Source: Streptomyces venezuelae
GTDB taxonomy: Bacteria > Actinomycetota > Actinomycetes > Streptomycetales > Streptomycetaceae
Direction of reading: 5' to 3'
Assembly (NCBI RefSeq): GCF_008642295.1
Contig: NZ_CP029190.1
Coordinates: 3,029,001-3,093,000 of the forward strand
DNA length: 64,000 nucleotides
Shown: positions 49,680 through 58,171 of the stretch, piece after piece
Position numbering within the stretch: the stretch's first letter is position 1
Layout of the letters: the number at the start of each line of letters is the position of its first letter
Made by a program: the position numbers and the translations under genes
The notes under the pieces: generated by a model
Database searches by the model: none
Told to the model about the DNA's origin: nothing
The model's input: the letters and a program-made list of their open reading frames with translations, nothing else

Positions 49680-51223
49680 GCGGCACCCTCCACGGCAACG
49701 GCGGCACCGGCCTCGGCGGGGAGGGCCTTCGCAGCGGCGGCCGGGGCGGGTTCCCGGTCCCGGACGCGCTGCACCTCGTACTCGGAGAGGTCCACGCTCC
49801 GCGTCTCCCGGCGGAACTCGCCCGTGGTCCCCGGCCAGACGGTGGTGTTGCGCCCGTTGGCGTCCAGGTACCAGCTGGTGCAGCCGCCGGTGTTCCACAC
49901 GGTCCGCTTCATCCGGTCCTGCACCTTCCGGTTCCAGGCGTGCACCGCCGAGGGCCGGGCGGCCAGCGCCGCCCGCCCGCCGAGCACGTCCAGCTGCCGC
50001 AGGTAATCCGCCATGTAGTTCAGCTGGGACTCGATCATGAGGATCATCGAGCTGTTGCCCAGCCCGGTGTTGGGGCCGATGATCGTCATCCAGTTCGGGA
50101 AGCCGGCCGCGGTCGCCCCGCGCAGCGACTGCATCCCGTCCTTCCAGACGTCGGCGAGGGTCTTGCCCTCCGCGCCCACCACCCGGTCGGCGATCGGCAT
50201 GTCGGTGACGTGGAAGCCGGTGCCGAAGACGATCGCGTCGACCTCGGTCTCGGTGCCGTCGGCCGCGACCAGCACCGAGCCGCGGATCTCCTTGAGCCCG
50301 CTCGCCACCAGGTCCACGTTGGGGCGGGCCAGCGCCGGGTAGTACTCGCTGGACAGCAGGATCCGCTTGCAGCCGATCCGGTAGGAGGGGGTCAGCTTCG
50401 CCCGCAGCGCCGGGTCCTTGACCGAGCGGGCCATATTGGCCTTCGCCATGGACTCGATCAGTCCGAGCTGCTTGGGGTGCTTGGTGAAGGCGCTGACCTG
50501 GAGCTCCCGGATGCCCCACAGCAGCCCGCGGCGGGCCGCCCGGGTGAACGGCAGCTGCCGGTGCAGCCAGCGTTCCACCCCGCTGATCGCCCGGTCGGTG
50601 CGGGGCAGCACCCACGGCGGGGTCCGCTGGAACAGGGTGAGCCGCGCCACCTCCGGCGCGATCGCCGGGACGATCTGGATGGCCGAGGCCCCCGTCCCGA
50701 TCATCGCGACCCGCTTGCCGCGCAGCTCGTAGTCGTGGTCCCAGCGGGCGGAGTGGAAGACCTTGCCGGGGAACTCGGCCAGCCCCGGCACCTCGGGCAT
50801 CTTGGGGTCGGACAGCGGCCCGGTGGCGGACACCACCACATCGGCGGTGAGCACCCCGCCGGAGGTCTCGATCCGCCAGTGCAGCGCGTCGGCGTCCCAG
50901 CGCATCATCCGGACCTCGTGGTTCAGCCGGATGTGCGGGCGCAGGCCGAAGGTGTCGGCTACATGCTCCAGATAGGCGCGGATGTGCGGCTGCCCGGAGA
51001 AGGTGCGGGGCCAGTCCGGGTTCGGCGCGAAGGAGAAGGAGTAGAGGTGGGAGGGCACGTCGCAGGCGCACCCCGGATAGCTGTTGTCCCGCCAGGTGCC
51101 GCCCACCGAGTCGGCCCGCTCCAGCACCACGAAGTCGGTGATCCCCTCGCGCCGCAGCCGGACGGCCGCCCCCAGCCCGCCGAAGCCGGACCCGATCACC
51201 GCCACGCGCACATGCTCGCCCAC
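49676..51223 (-). CDS. Flavin-containing Baeyer-Villiger-type monooxygenase (MymA-like)
   Basis: 515 aa. FAD site GSGFGGLGAAVRLR (11-24) and NADPH site MIGTGASAIQIVP (174-186) flank the type I Baeyer-Villiger fingerprint FPGKVFHSARWD (151-162). Conserved GGTWRDNSYPGCACDVPSHLY follows the first Rossmann motif. Inserts oxygen next to a ketone or oxidises long-chain substrates. First gene of an operon with a hydrolase and SDR, which together could convert ketone to ester to alcohol and acid. Divergent from a MerR gene. Confidence 0.92.
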   Translation of the reverse strand: MGEHVRVAVIGSGFGGLGAAVRLRREGITDFVVLERADSVGGTWRDNSYPGCACDVPSHLYSFSFAPNPDWPRTFSGQPHIRAYLEHVADTFGLRPHIRLNHEVRMMRWDADALHWRIETSGGVLTADVVVSATGPLSDPKMPEVPGLAEFPGKVFHSARWDHDYELRGKRVAMIGTGASAIQIVPAIAPEVARLTLFQRTPPWVLPRTDRAISGVERWLHRQLPFTRAARRGLLWGIRELQVSAFTKHPKQLGLIESMAKANMARSVKDPALRAKLTPSYRIGCKRILLSSEYYPALARPNVDLVASGLKEIRGSVLVAADGTETEVDAIVFGTGFHVTDMPIADRVVGAEGKTLADVWKDGMQSLRGATAAGFPNWMTIIGPNTGLGNSSMILMIESQLNYMADYLRQLDVLGGRAALAARPSAVHAWNRKVQDRMKRTVWNTGGCTSWYLDANGRNTTVWPGTTGEFRRETRSVDLSEYEVQRVRDREPAPAAAAKALPAEAGAAVAVEGAA

Positions 51224-51245
51224 GCCCGCCGCCCTTCACAGACTC

Positions 51246-51263
51246 TGCCAGCAATCACTGGCA
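51246..51263. promoter_or_regulatory. Inverted repeat in the BVMO/MerR divergent promoter
   Basis: TGCCAG-N6-CTGGCA, perfect 6-bp arms, 23 bp from the monooxygenase start. A second, imperfect dyad GAGTA...TACTC lies at 51273-51293. Either could bind the divergent MerR protein; no proof. Confidence 0.45.
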
Positions 51264-51347
51264 CGGTTGGGAGAGTAGAGCTTCTCCGTACTCATGGGTA
51301 GGGGTCGCGCGGGGAAAGTTACCCTCGGTACGCCATAGGCTGCGCCT

Positions 51348-52034
51348 GTGGCGGACGAACAGACGGTACGCGAATACCGGACAGAGGAGCTGGCCGAGGC
51401 GGCCGGCATCCCCGTGCGCACCCTGCGCTTCTACCGTGAACGCAAGCTGCTGCCGCCGCCCCGCCGCGAAGGCCGGATCGCCTGGTACGACGACCACCAC
51501 CTGGCCCGGCTGCGGACCATCGCCGCCCTCCTCGACCGCGGCCACACCCTGGGCGGCATCGCCGAGCTGACGGCGGCCTTCGAAAACGGCCGTGACGTCG
51601 GCCAGCTCAGCGAGCTGCTGGGGATGGGCTGGTCGGAGGAGACCCCGGTCCGCCTCACCCCGGAGGCGCTGGCCGACTACTTCGAGGGCGAGGTCACCCC
51701 GGAGAACCTGGCGGCCTCCCTGGACCTCGGCTACCTGGCCACCGACGGGGACGAGATCGTGCACGTCAGCCGCCGGCTGCTGGACGTCTCCTCGGCCCTG
51801 GTCCGCGAGGGCGTCCCGCTCGCGGCGGTCCTGGAGACCGGCCGTACGGTCCGCGCGCACGCGGACGCCATGGCGGCCCTCTTCGCCGACCTGATCTCGG
51901 CACATGTGGCGGACCCGGAGGCGGTGGGCCGGCTCCGCCCCCTGGCCAAGAGCGTGGTGGAGGCGGAGCTGTCGATGGCGCTGGACCGCCTGCTGGCGGC
52001 CCGCTCCCGGCCGGAAGGTCAGCCGAGCTCGTAG
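51348..52034 (+). CDS. MerR family regulator
   Basis: 228 aa from a GTG at 51348. MerR HTH: YRTEELAEAAGIPVRTLRFYRERKLLPPPRREGRIAWYDDHHLARLRTI (split here as recognition helix IPVRTLRFYRERKLL and wing RIAWYDDHH). The C-terminal region lacks the short cysteine-rich metal loop and is long and helical, so the ligand is probably organic. It is divergent from the monooxygenase operon, which it likely controls. Its 3' end overlaps exonuclease III convergently by 16 bp. Confidence 0.9.
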   Translation: MADEQTVREYRTEELAEAAGIPVRTLRFYRERKLLPPPRREGRIAWYDDHHLARLRTIAALLDRGHTLGGIAELTAAFENGRDVGQLSELLGMGWSEETPVRLTPEALADYFEGEVTPENLAASLDLGYLATDGDEIVHVSRRLLDVSSALVREGVPLAAVLETGRTVRAHADAMAALFADLISAHVADPEAVGRLRPLAKSVVEAELSMALDRLLAARSRPEGQPSS

Positions 52035-52819
52035 ACCACGGTCACGGGCGCGTGGTCGGACCACCGCTCCGGATGGGTCTCGGCCCGCTCCACGAACCCC
52101 TTCACGGCCCGGCCGGCCAGCCCGGGCGTCGCGACGTGCAGATCGATCCGCCAGCCGGCGTCGTTGTCGAAGGCCCGCCCGCGGTAGGACCACCAGGAGT
52201 ACGGGCCCTCCTGTTCCGGGTGCAGTTCCCGCATCACGTCCACATACCCGGTGCCGTCGTAGACGCTCCCCAGCCACTCGCGCTCCTCGGGCAGGAAGCC
52301 GGCGTTCTTGCGGTTGGTCTTCCAGTTCTTGAGGTCGGCCTCCCGGTGGCAGATGTTCCAGTCACCGCACACCAGCACCTCCCGGCCGTCGGCGGCGGCC
52401 CGTACCTTCAGCTCCGCCAGGTAGTCGCGGAACTCCGCCATGAACCGGTACTTCTCGTCCTGCTTCTCGGTCCCCGCCTCGCCCGAGGGCAGGTACAGGC
52501 TCGCGACGGTCACCCCGGGCAGGTCGGCCTCCACGTACCGCCCGCTGCCGTCGAACTCCTCACTCCCGAACCCGACCTGCACCCGCTCCGGCTCCCGGCG
52601 CGTATAGAGGGCGACCCCGGCCCGGCCCTTGGCGGCGGCCGGCGCGAACACGGTGTGCCAGCCCTCGGGCGCCCGGACCTCGGCCGGAATCTGGCCCTCC
52701 TCGGCCCGGACCTCCTGCAGGCAGATCACATCGGCATCGGTCCCGGCCAGCCACGGCACAAAGCCCTTCTTGGCGGCGGCACGGATCCCATTCACGTTCA
52801 CGGAGGTCACGATGAGCAT
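52019..52819 (-). CDS. xth: Exodeoxyribonuclease III
   Basis: 266 aa from the ATG at 52819 (a GTG three bases upstream is an alternative). AP endonuclease and 3'-exonuclease of base-excision repair. EEP-fold motifs: NVNGIRAAAKKGF, ICLQEVRAEEGQ (Glu), CGDWNICHREADLKN (Asp/Asn), WRIDLHVAT, and SDHAPVTVVYEL (Asp-His). Complete. Confidence 0.95.
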   Translation of the reverse strand: MLIVTSVNVNGIRAAAKKGFVPWLAGTDADVICLQEVRAEEGQIPAEVRAPEGWHTVFAPAAAKGRAGVALYTRREPERVQVGFGSEEFDGSGRYVEADLPGVTVASLYLPSGEAGTEKQDEKYRFMAEFRDYLAELKVRAAADGREVLVCGDWNICHREADLKNWKTNRKNAGFLPEEREWLGSVYDGTGYVDVMRELHPEQEGPYSWWSYRGRAFDNDAGWRIDLHVATPGLAGRAVKGFVERAETHPERWSDHAPVTVVYELG

Positions 52820-52857
52820 CACAGCACCATAGCCGCAGGGTTCCGTACGATGTCCGG

Positions 52858-53349
52858 ATGTCTCACGGGATCGAACTCCGCGCCGTGCCGTACGACCACC
52901 CGGACGCGGTGAAACTCAACGACCAGGTCCAGCTCGAATACCAGGAGCGGTACCAGGGCGAGGGCGACGCGACCCCGCTCGACCCGGCGATGTTCGCCCC
53001 GCCGCACGGCCTCTACCTGCTGGCGTACGACGCCGCGGGCGCCCCGGTGGCCAGCGGCGGCTGGCGCCGGCAGGAGGCGAACCCCGAGGGCTACTCGGAC
53101 GGTGACGCGGAACTGAAGCGGATGTACGTCATACCCGAGGCCCGCGGCCTCGGCCTGGCCCGGCGCATCCTGGCCGAACTGGAAGCGGACGCCCGTGCCG
53201 CCGCCCGCACCCGCATGGTCCTGGAAACCGGCGACCGGCAGCCGGAGGCCATCGCCCTCTACCTCTCCGAGGGCTACGCGATGTGCGCGAAGTTCGGCTA
53301 CTACCGCGCGTACGACTCCAGCCGCTGCATGGCCAAGCCACTGATCTGA
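52858..53349 (+). CDS. GNAT family N-acetyltransferase
   Basis: 163 aa from the ATG at 52858. Acetyl-CoA motif MYVIPEARGLGLARRILAELE preceded by AELKR; C-terminal motif QPEAIALYLSEGYAMCAKFGYY. Substrate unknown. Followed after 6 bp by a small conserved gene, probably co-transcribed. Confidence 0.88.
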   Translation: MSHGIELRAVPYDHPDAVKLNDQVQLEYQERYQGEGDATPLDPAMFAPPHGLYLLAYDAAGAPVASGGWRRQEANPEGYSDGDAELKRMYVIPEARGLGLARRILAELEADARAAARTRMVLETGDRQPEAIALYLSEGYAMCAKFGYYRAYDSSRCMAKPLI

Positions 53350-53355
53350 GGCACG

Positions 53356-53817
53356 ATGGGCATCCTGGACACCTACCTCGGCACCCGGCGCCCCGCCGGG
53401 GGCGTCGCACCGCTGCCGGCCCTCGAGCTCCGCTCGGCGCTCCTCGCGCTCAACGGGCCGGGCGTCCCCTTCACCGTACGCAACGGCACCGCGAAGGAGG
53501 GCGACCTGGTCGCCGAGTGCCGGCTCCCCCAGCTGCGCGTACGGCTCCAAACCCGGATGCGCCTCGACGCGGCGAAGCGCGAGGTGCGGGCCCTCGACGA
53601 GCGGTGGGAGAACTCGTCCGGCGCACAGGCCCTCGGTGAGTACTCCCGCGGGCCGGCGAACGCGGTGTACCGGGTGTGGGAGAAGCAGCAGGGCCCCGAC
53701 GGCCGCGAACGCCGGGTCGAAGCCTTCCGCTTCGAAACCCGTGAACTGAAGGACCCCCTGCGCCAGACCGTCCTCGCCGCGGGCTGGACCTGGCGCGGAG
53801 TCCTCTTCCGCCTCTGA
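53356..53817 (+). CDS. Conserved hypothetical protein
   Basis: 153 aa from the ATG at 53356, 6 bp after the GNAT stop. No signal peptide or membrane span. A central block LVAECRLPQLRVRLQTRMRLD and a C-terminal TVLAAGWTWRGVLF suggest a compact alpha-beta fold. Codon use is normal, so it is a real gene. I do not recognise the family; many streptomycetes carry similar short proteins. Confidence 0.75.
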   Translation: MGILDTYLGTRRPAGGVAPLPALELRSALLALNGPGVPFTVRNGTAKEGDLVAECRLPQLRVRLQTRMRLDAAKREVRALDERWENSSGAQALGEYSRGPANAVYRVWEKQQGPDGRERRVEAFRFETRELKDPLRQTVLAAGWTWRGVLFRL

Positions 53818-53860
53818 CCGGCCCCGACACGGGCACGCGGTGCGACTCCCGGCGTGTCTG

Positions 53861-54637
53861 TCAGGCCGCTCGCAGCGCGTGGGCGGTGGCCTGGGCGAAG
53901 GCGTCCGGGTTGTCCAGCATGATGTTGTGCCCGCTGTCCGGGATCGACACCACCGCGACTCCCGCTTCGGCGAGTTCCTGCGCGCCGGGAAGCGGCTGGT
54001 CGGCTTTCGGCCGCAGGCAGGTGCGCGGGATCGGCAGGGCCAGCAGCAGTTCGCGCAGGGTGGGTGTGGTGCCGCGGGCCCGGTGGACCGCGCTGCGGTA
54101 CAGGGCCTCGCGCCCGGCCAGCCGCATGGTGGACCACCAGTGCGGCCCGGCCACCTCGCGGATCTCCCGCCACCCGCCGGCGAGGAACTCCTCCTCGGTA
54201 TAGGCGGCGATGCCGCTCACCCCGGGCCGGCCGTGCACCACGGGCGTCGGGTCGAGGGCGGCGTCGACCAGGACGAGCCGGCCGACCAGGTGCGGATGGC
54301 GGGCGGCCAGCACAATGGCCACGGCGCCGCCCATGCTGTGCCCGACCACGTCCGCCGCCCGGACCCCGGACGTCTCCAGAGCCGTCGCCACGGCGTCGGC
54401 ATGGTCCTCCAGCGTGTAGCCGAAGTCGGCGGGGCGGTCACTGATGCCGAACCCCAGCAGATCGACCAGCAGCGAGCGGTGGCCCGCCAGGGCGGGGTGC
54501 GCTGCGGAGGCCGCGAAGTACGGCGCGGCGGAGGCGCCGAGTCCGTGCAGGAAGACACGGGTGGCACGGCGGGGGTCTCCGGGCATGTCCACCCAGCGGA
54601 TTCGCGCCCCTTCGGGGGTCACCTGGGCATCGCGCAT
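53861..54637 (-). CDS. Alpha/beta hydrolase
   Basis: 258 aa. Oxyanion HGLGAS, nucleophile VVGHSMGGAVAIVLA (Ser), acid near VLVDAALD or the later PLPGAQEL region, and His in IPDSGHNIMLDNP. Divergent from a PadR gene, suggesting that the repressor controls it. Substrate unknown; possibly haloalkane, ester or lactone type. Confidence 0.9.
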   Translation of the reverse strand: MRDAQVTPEGARIRWVDMPGDPRRATRVFLHGLGASAAPYFAASAAHPALAGHRSLLVDLLGFGISDRPADFGYTLEDHADAVATALETSGVRAADVVGHSMGGAVAIVLAARHPHLVGRLVLVDAALDPTPVVHGRPGVSGIAAYTEEEFLAGGWREIREVAGPHWWSTMRLAGREALYRSAVHRARGTTPTLRELLLALPIPRTCLRPKADQPLPGAQELAEAGVAVVSIPDSGHNIMLDNPDAFAQATAHALRAA

Positions 54638-54672
54638 GACTCTCCTCCATCACTCGGAAAGCATCGGCGAGA

Positions 54673-54696
54673 CTATACATCGCCATCGATATATAG
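54673..54696. promoter_or_regulatory. PadR-type operator
   Basis: CTATACATCG-N4-CGATATATAG, 10-bp arms with one mismatch, located 13 bp before the PadR start and 36 bp from the hydrolase start. AT-rich in a GC-rich context; a candidate PadR site. Confidence 0.68.
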
Positions 54697-54708
54697 AGAT
54701 GGTGGGGC

Positions 54709-55260
54709 ATGATGGATGCCGTGTTGGAACTGGCGATCCTGGGTTTCCTGTACGAGCAGCCGCTGCACGGCTACGAGCTGAAGCGGCGCGTAGCGCATCT
54801 CACCGGCCACGTCCGGCCGATCGCGGACGGCACGCTCTATCCGGCCATCAAACGACTGGAGAAGGCCGGGCTGCTGAGCCGCCAGACCGAGCCCGGCACC
54901 CGGGCGGCACCCCGGCACGTCCTCACCCTGACAGCCACGGGCCGGGAGGAACTGCGCCGCCGCCTGCGCGAGGCCGACGGCGTCGAGATCAGCGACGAGA
55001 ACCACTGGTTCACCGTCCTGGCCTTCCTGCGCCACCTGAACGCCCCCGACCAGCAGGCCGCCGTCCTCCGCCGACGCCAGGCCTTCCTCAGAGAGCCGAG
55101 CAGCTTCTTCTACGAGGACGAACGCCCGGTTGCCGCCGAAGAGTTCGACGACCCCTTCCGCCGGGGCCTGCTCACCATCGCCCGCACCACCAGCCGCACC
55201 GAGCTGGACTGGCTGGACAACACCCTGAGGACCCTCACCTCCGAGGCCGACCCAACCTGA
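54709..55260 (+). CDS. PadR family transcriptional regulator
   Basis: 183 aa from the ATG at 54709. Winged helix: LELAILGFLYEQPLHGYELKRRV, DGTLYPAIKRLEKAGLL and wing TRAAPRHVLTLTATGREEL. The C-terminal helical part (FTVLAFLRHLNAPDQQ) is of the Vir-C type. Predicted repressor of the divergent hydrolase and itself. Confidence 0.9.
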   Translation: MMDAVLELAILGFLYEQPLHGYELKRRVAHLTGHVRPIADGTLYPAIKRLEKAGLLSRQTEPGTRAAPRHVLTLTATGREELRRRLREADGVEISDENHWFTVLAFLRHLNAPDQQAAVLRRRQAFLREPSSFFYEDERPVAAEEFDDPFRRGLLTIARTTSRTELDWLDNTLRTLTSEADPT

Positions 55261-55271
55261 CACCCCAGACC

Positions 55272-55299
55272 GACGGGTGCCCCCACCCGACAACCCGTC
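55272..55299 (+). terminator. Weak hairpin after padR
   Basis: GACGGGT / ACCCGTC arms (7 bp) with an alternative inner CGGGTG/CACCCG stem, 12 bp after the padR stop. Confidence 0.45.
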
Positions 55300-55529
55300 A
55301 GGACGACGTGCCCGAGCGACCTCTGCAGATCACCTCGTACCCGGACACGGGTCGACGGTAGTCGTCCAGGAGTCGGAAGAACTCCTCGATCGGAGTGGAG
55401 CCGGGGCGAGGTGGTCGTCGGGCCAGAAGGCGCCTGCGGACTGCCGTCGGTCGGCATGCGCTGAGCCTACGACCGGGACACCTGAGAACCGGCGCCACGA
55501 GCCGCGAACCGTCATGCCGCAGAAACGCA

Positions 55530-55565
55530 GAGATCCCGCTCCGCCTTTCGGCGGAACGGGATCTC
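55530..55565 (-). terminator. Terminator hairpin of tRNA-Ala
   Basis: 16-bp stem with one mismatch, loop TTTC, 38 bp beyond the 3' end of the tRNA on the minus strand. Confidence 0.75.
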
Positions 55566-55603
55566 GTGACGATTCCTGAGAGCTACTCAGGAACTGTCGT
55601 CTG

Positions 55604-55677
55604 TGGACCTGTGGGGATTTGAACCCCAGACCCCCTCGATGCGAACGAGGTGCGCTACCAGACTGCGCCACAGGCCC
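55604..55677 (-). tRNA. tRNA-Ala (anticodon CGC)
   Basis: Read on the minus strand, acceptor GGGCCTG pairs with CAGGTCC (one G-U). The anticodon stem CCTCG/CGAGG holds the loop TTCGCAT with anticodon CGC, which reads the GCG alanine codon. T-arm GGGGTTCAAATCCCC. No encoded CCA. Confidence 0.95.
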
Positions 55678-55755
55678 TTGCGACGTGTGAAACATTAGCA
55701 TCCCCGCGCGGGTGCTCCAAAATCCGTATCCGGGAGCGTCCGCGCAGGTCATGGC

Positions 55756-56784
55756 TCACTCGTTCGCGGCGCGCGGGCGGTCGTCGCTCTCGTACTGGTC
55801 GAACAGCGGCGTGCGGCCCCGGTCGCGGCCCCGCGGGCGCGGGGTGGTGGCGGTGGGGGGCTGGGGTTTGGCGTCGTCCGGGGCCGGGCGCTGGGCGCGC
55901 AGCCGGGGCTCGGTCGGTTCGGCGGTGCTGGAGCGGGCCGGGCTCCAGGCGTCCGGCGCCGGGGAGCCGGTGGCCCGCGGGGCGACCGGTGCGGTGACGT
56001 AGGTGGGCAGCGGGACCGGGACCGGTTCCCAGCTGTCACCGCGGGCGGGGCCGCGTTCGCGTTCCTTCTGCTGGTCGACCCACTCGGCGTGATCGGTCTG
56101 CTCGACCAGCGCGCGCCGGCCGGCCTCCTGCGGGGAGACCGGTGGCGCGGGGTCCGGGTCGGCACCCGCGGCGGCCGTGTCCTCGGCGGGGCGCCGGCGC
56201 GGCCGGTTCTCGCGGAGCCGGCGCGCGGCGGCCTCGGCCCGGCGGCGGTCCATGGTGAAGGCGAACCGGCGCCGCTCCTGGACCCGCAGGTGCACGATGT
56301 ACGCGCTGAGCAGCACGGCGGGGACGGCCGGGGCCCACAGGAACCGCAGTCCGCCGACGGCGGCGACCACGGCGCCGAGGGTGAAGGCGAGGAAGAGCAG
56401 CGCGGTGGTGCGCCGGCGGCGGGCGAGCGCCTGGAGGCGCTGTTCGCGCCGGTTGCGCTCGATGCGTTCCGCCGCCTGCGCCCGCGGTTCCGCACGGGTC
56501 GGGGACATGCCGAAGGCCCGGGCGTCGGCGTCGACGGAATTCACCAATTCCGTCGCGGCGTCCGGGTCCGCGGGGGGCTCCGCCTCCTCGCCGCCGCGTT
56601 CACGCAGCTCCTTGGCGTAACGGCGCTCCATTCCCGCCCGGCCGGAAAGCAACCGGATGGCGGTGGAGAAGCGTTCCGTCGGACGGGCTTCGTTCAGCTC
56701 GTCCTGCCTCCGGAGCCACATGGGCACCAAGTAGGCGGCCCAGGCCCCGACAATGACTGCGTAGATGAGGCCGCTGCTGCTCAC
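55756..56784 (-). CDS. sepX: Divisome membrane protein SepX/GlpR
   Basis: 342 aa from a GTG at 56784. The N-terminus SSSGLIYAVIVGAWAAYLV is a membrane span, followed by the conserved PMWLRRQDELNEARPTERFS and a long cytoplasmic helix rich in Arg and Glu. Two further spans lie at ~150-190 (LLFLAFTLGAVVAAVGGL, then a second), then a long disordered Pro-rich tail. This layout matches SepX, which stabilises Z-rings and is needed for cross-walls and sporulation septa in Streptomyces; the corynebacterial homologue GlpR is the membrane receptor for the gephyrin-like Glp. The locus with glp/moeA and galU supports this. Confidence 0.82.
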   Translation of the reverse strand: MSSSGLIYAVIVGAWAAYLVPMWLRRQDELNEARPTERFSTAIRLLSGRAGMERRYAKELRERGGEEAEPPADPDAATELVNSVDADARAFGMSPTRAEPRAQAAERIERNRREQRLQALARRRRTTALLFLAFTLGAVVAAVGGLRFLWAPAVPAVLLSAYIVHLRVQERRRFAFTMDRRRAEAAARRLRENRPRRRPAEDTAAAGADPDPAPPVSPQEAGRRALVEQTDHAEWVDQQKERERGPARGDSWEPVPVPLPTYVTAPVAPRATGSPAPDAWSPARSSTAEPTEPRLRAQRPAPDDAKPQPPTATTPRPRGRDRGRTPLFDQYESDDRPRAANE

Positions 56785-56951
56785 ACCCCACACCGTAGAG
56801 GGACGCGGCCGAGGGCATCGGCCAATTGGACCGGTGTGTCGCACGATCCGGCTGATATCACGGACTTTTTTTGTGATTCTTCGGATCAGGTTATGGGCGA
56901 GGCCGGTCCACGGCGGCCACATTCGAACTAATGAACGAATTATCGAAAGTC

Positions 56952-57542
56952 TTATGTGCGGGTGCGGCGCCACCGGTCGAGCAGGCCCTCCGGGACTTCC
57001 TCCGCAGTGAGCGCATAGACCAGATGGTCCCGCCATGCGCCGTCGATGTGGAGATAGCGCGGACGCAGTCCCTCTTCGCGGAATCCGAGTTTCTCCACCA
57101 CCCGCCGGCTCGGCCCGTTCTCGGGACGGATGCACACCTCGATCCGGTGCAGCCCGACCCTGCGGAAGCAGTGGTCCACGGCCAGCGCGACCGCCGTGGG
57201 CATGACACCCCGGCCGGCCACCTCGCGGTCCACCCAGTAGCCCACATGGCCGGCACACATCGAGCCCCAGGTGATCCCGGCCACCGTCAGCTGCCCCACC
57301 AGCCGGCCCTGGTACTCGACGACGAACGGCAGCATCCGGCCCGCGTTCGCCTCGGCCCGCAGGTGCCGGACCATCTGCCGGTACGTCGGCCGCTGGATCA
57401 CCGGCCCCCAGGGGGCGGGCGGCGGGATCGTGGCCTCCCAGGGGCGCAGCCACTCGCGGTTGCGCCGGTTCACCTCACGCCAGGCGCCCTGATCGCGCAG
57501 CTTTATCGGCCGGAGCGAAACCTCGCCCTCGGTGAGCACCAC
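56952..57542 (-). CDS. RimJ-like GNAT acetyltransferase
   Basis: 196 aa from a GTG at 57542. RimJ/RimL-type fold: VSLRPIKLRDQGAWREVNRRNREWLRPWEATIP is split by the typical N-terminal pattern, then GYWVDREVAGRGVMPTAVAL (acetyl-CoA site) and RIEVCIRPENGPSRRVVEKLGF. Mycobacterial homologues sit in the same position between moeA1 and the GlpR gene. Possible ribosomal or other N-terminal acetylation. Follows mog with 17 bp spacing. Confidence 0.9.
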   Translation of the reverse strand: MVLTEGEVSLRPIKLRDQGAWREVNRRNREWLRPWEATIPPPAPWGPVIQRPTYRQMVRHLRAEANAGRMLPFVVEYQGRLVGQLTVAGITWGSMCAGHVGYWVDREVAGRGVMPTAVALAVDHCFRRVGLHRIEVCIRPENGPSRRVVEKLGFREEGLRPRYLHIDGAWRDHLVYALTAEEVPEGLLDRWRRTRT

Positions 57543-57559
57543 CGGCCAGGACGGTCCGT

Positions 57560-58171
57560 TCAGCTCTGGCTCCCGGTCGGTGCCGGCGGGCGGGGGTGGT
57601 CTCCGCCGCGGATCTGGTCCACCGCGTGCAGCAGGATGCGCGACAGCACCGCCAGCCCGTCCCGGACCCCGCCCGTGGAGCCGGGCAGGTTGACGATCAG
57701 GGTGTGGCCGGCGACTCCGGCCAGCCCCCGGGACAGCGCCGCGGTCGGGACCTTCGCAAGGTTCTCGGCACGGATGGCCTGCGGGATGCCGGGGATCTCG
57801 TAGTCGAGGACCCGGGCGGTGGCGTCGGGGGTCCGGTCGGTGGGCGAGATCCCGGTGCCGCCGGTGGTGAGGATGACGTCGTAGCCGGCTGCCACGCCCT
57901 CGCGCAGCGCCTGCTCGACCGGATCGCCGTCGGGCACCACCAGCGGGCCGTCGACGGCGAACCCGAGCTGCTCCAGCCCCTCGGCGAGCACCGGTCCGCC
58001 CTTGTCGGCGTACACGCCCTGCGAGGCCCGGTTGGACGCGGTGACGACCAGTCCGCGCAGGCCGGCCGGCTCCGCCGTCCGCTCCGTCGTCCGCTCCGGT
58101 GCCGCGGACCAGGCCTGCCCGGGGGCGGGGTGGGCGTGGCCGTGCACCTCGCCGCCGCGGGGGGCGTTCAC
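57560..58171 (-). CDS. Molybdopterin adenylyltransferase (MogA/MoaB family)
   Basis: 203 aa from a GTG at 58171, overlapping the moaC stop by 4 bp (GTGA). Adenylates molybdopterin for metal insertion. A ~40-residue N-terminal extension rich in His, Ala and Pro precedes the domain. Motifs: LVVTASNRASQGVYADKGGP, ILTTGGTGISPTDRTPD, and LPGSTGGVRDGL. Inserted with moaC between the sepX-side and galU-side genes. Confidence 0.92.
   Translation of the reverse strand: MNAPRGGEVHGHAHPAPGQAWSAAPERTTERTAEPAGLRGLVVTASNRASQGVYADKGGPVLAEGLEQLGFAVDGPLVVPDGDPVEQALREGVAAGYDVILTTGGTGISPTDRTPDATARVLDYEIPGIPQAIRAENLAKVPTAALSRGLAGVAGHTLIVNLPGSTGGVRDGLAVLSRILLHAVDQIRGGDHPRPPAPTGSQS

Larger units (their letters stand above)
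55261..55603. other. Gene-free region between padR and tRNA-Ala
   Basis: 343 bp without a convincing gene. It holds a weak hairpin after padR and the tRNA-Ala terminator. A minus-strand open stretch around 55301-55410 encodes STPIEEFFRLLDDYRR with host-like codon use but has no start and no family match; it could be a gene remnant. Confidence 0.5.

Noticed and set aside
56836..56840. GACAC (WhiA-like motif) on the minus strand upstream of sepX
   Set aside because: A single 5-mer is expected by chance every few hundred bases in this DNA; not evidence of WhiA/WhiB control without binding data.
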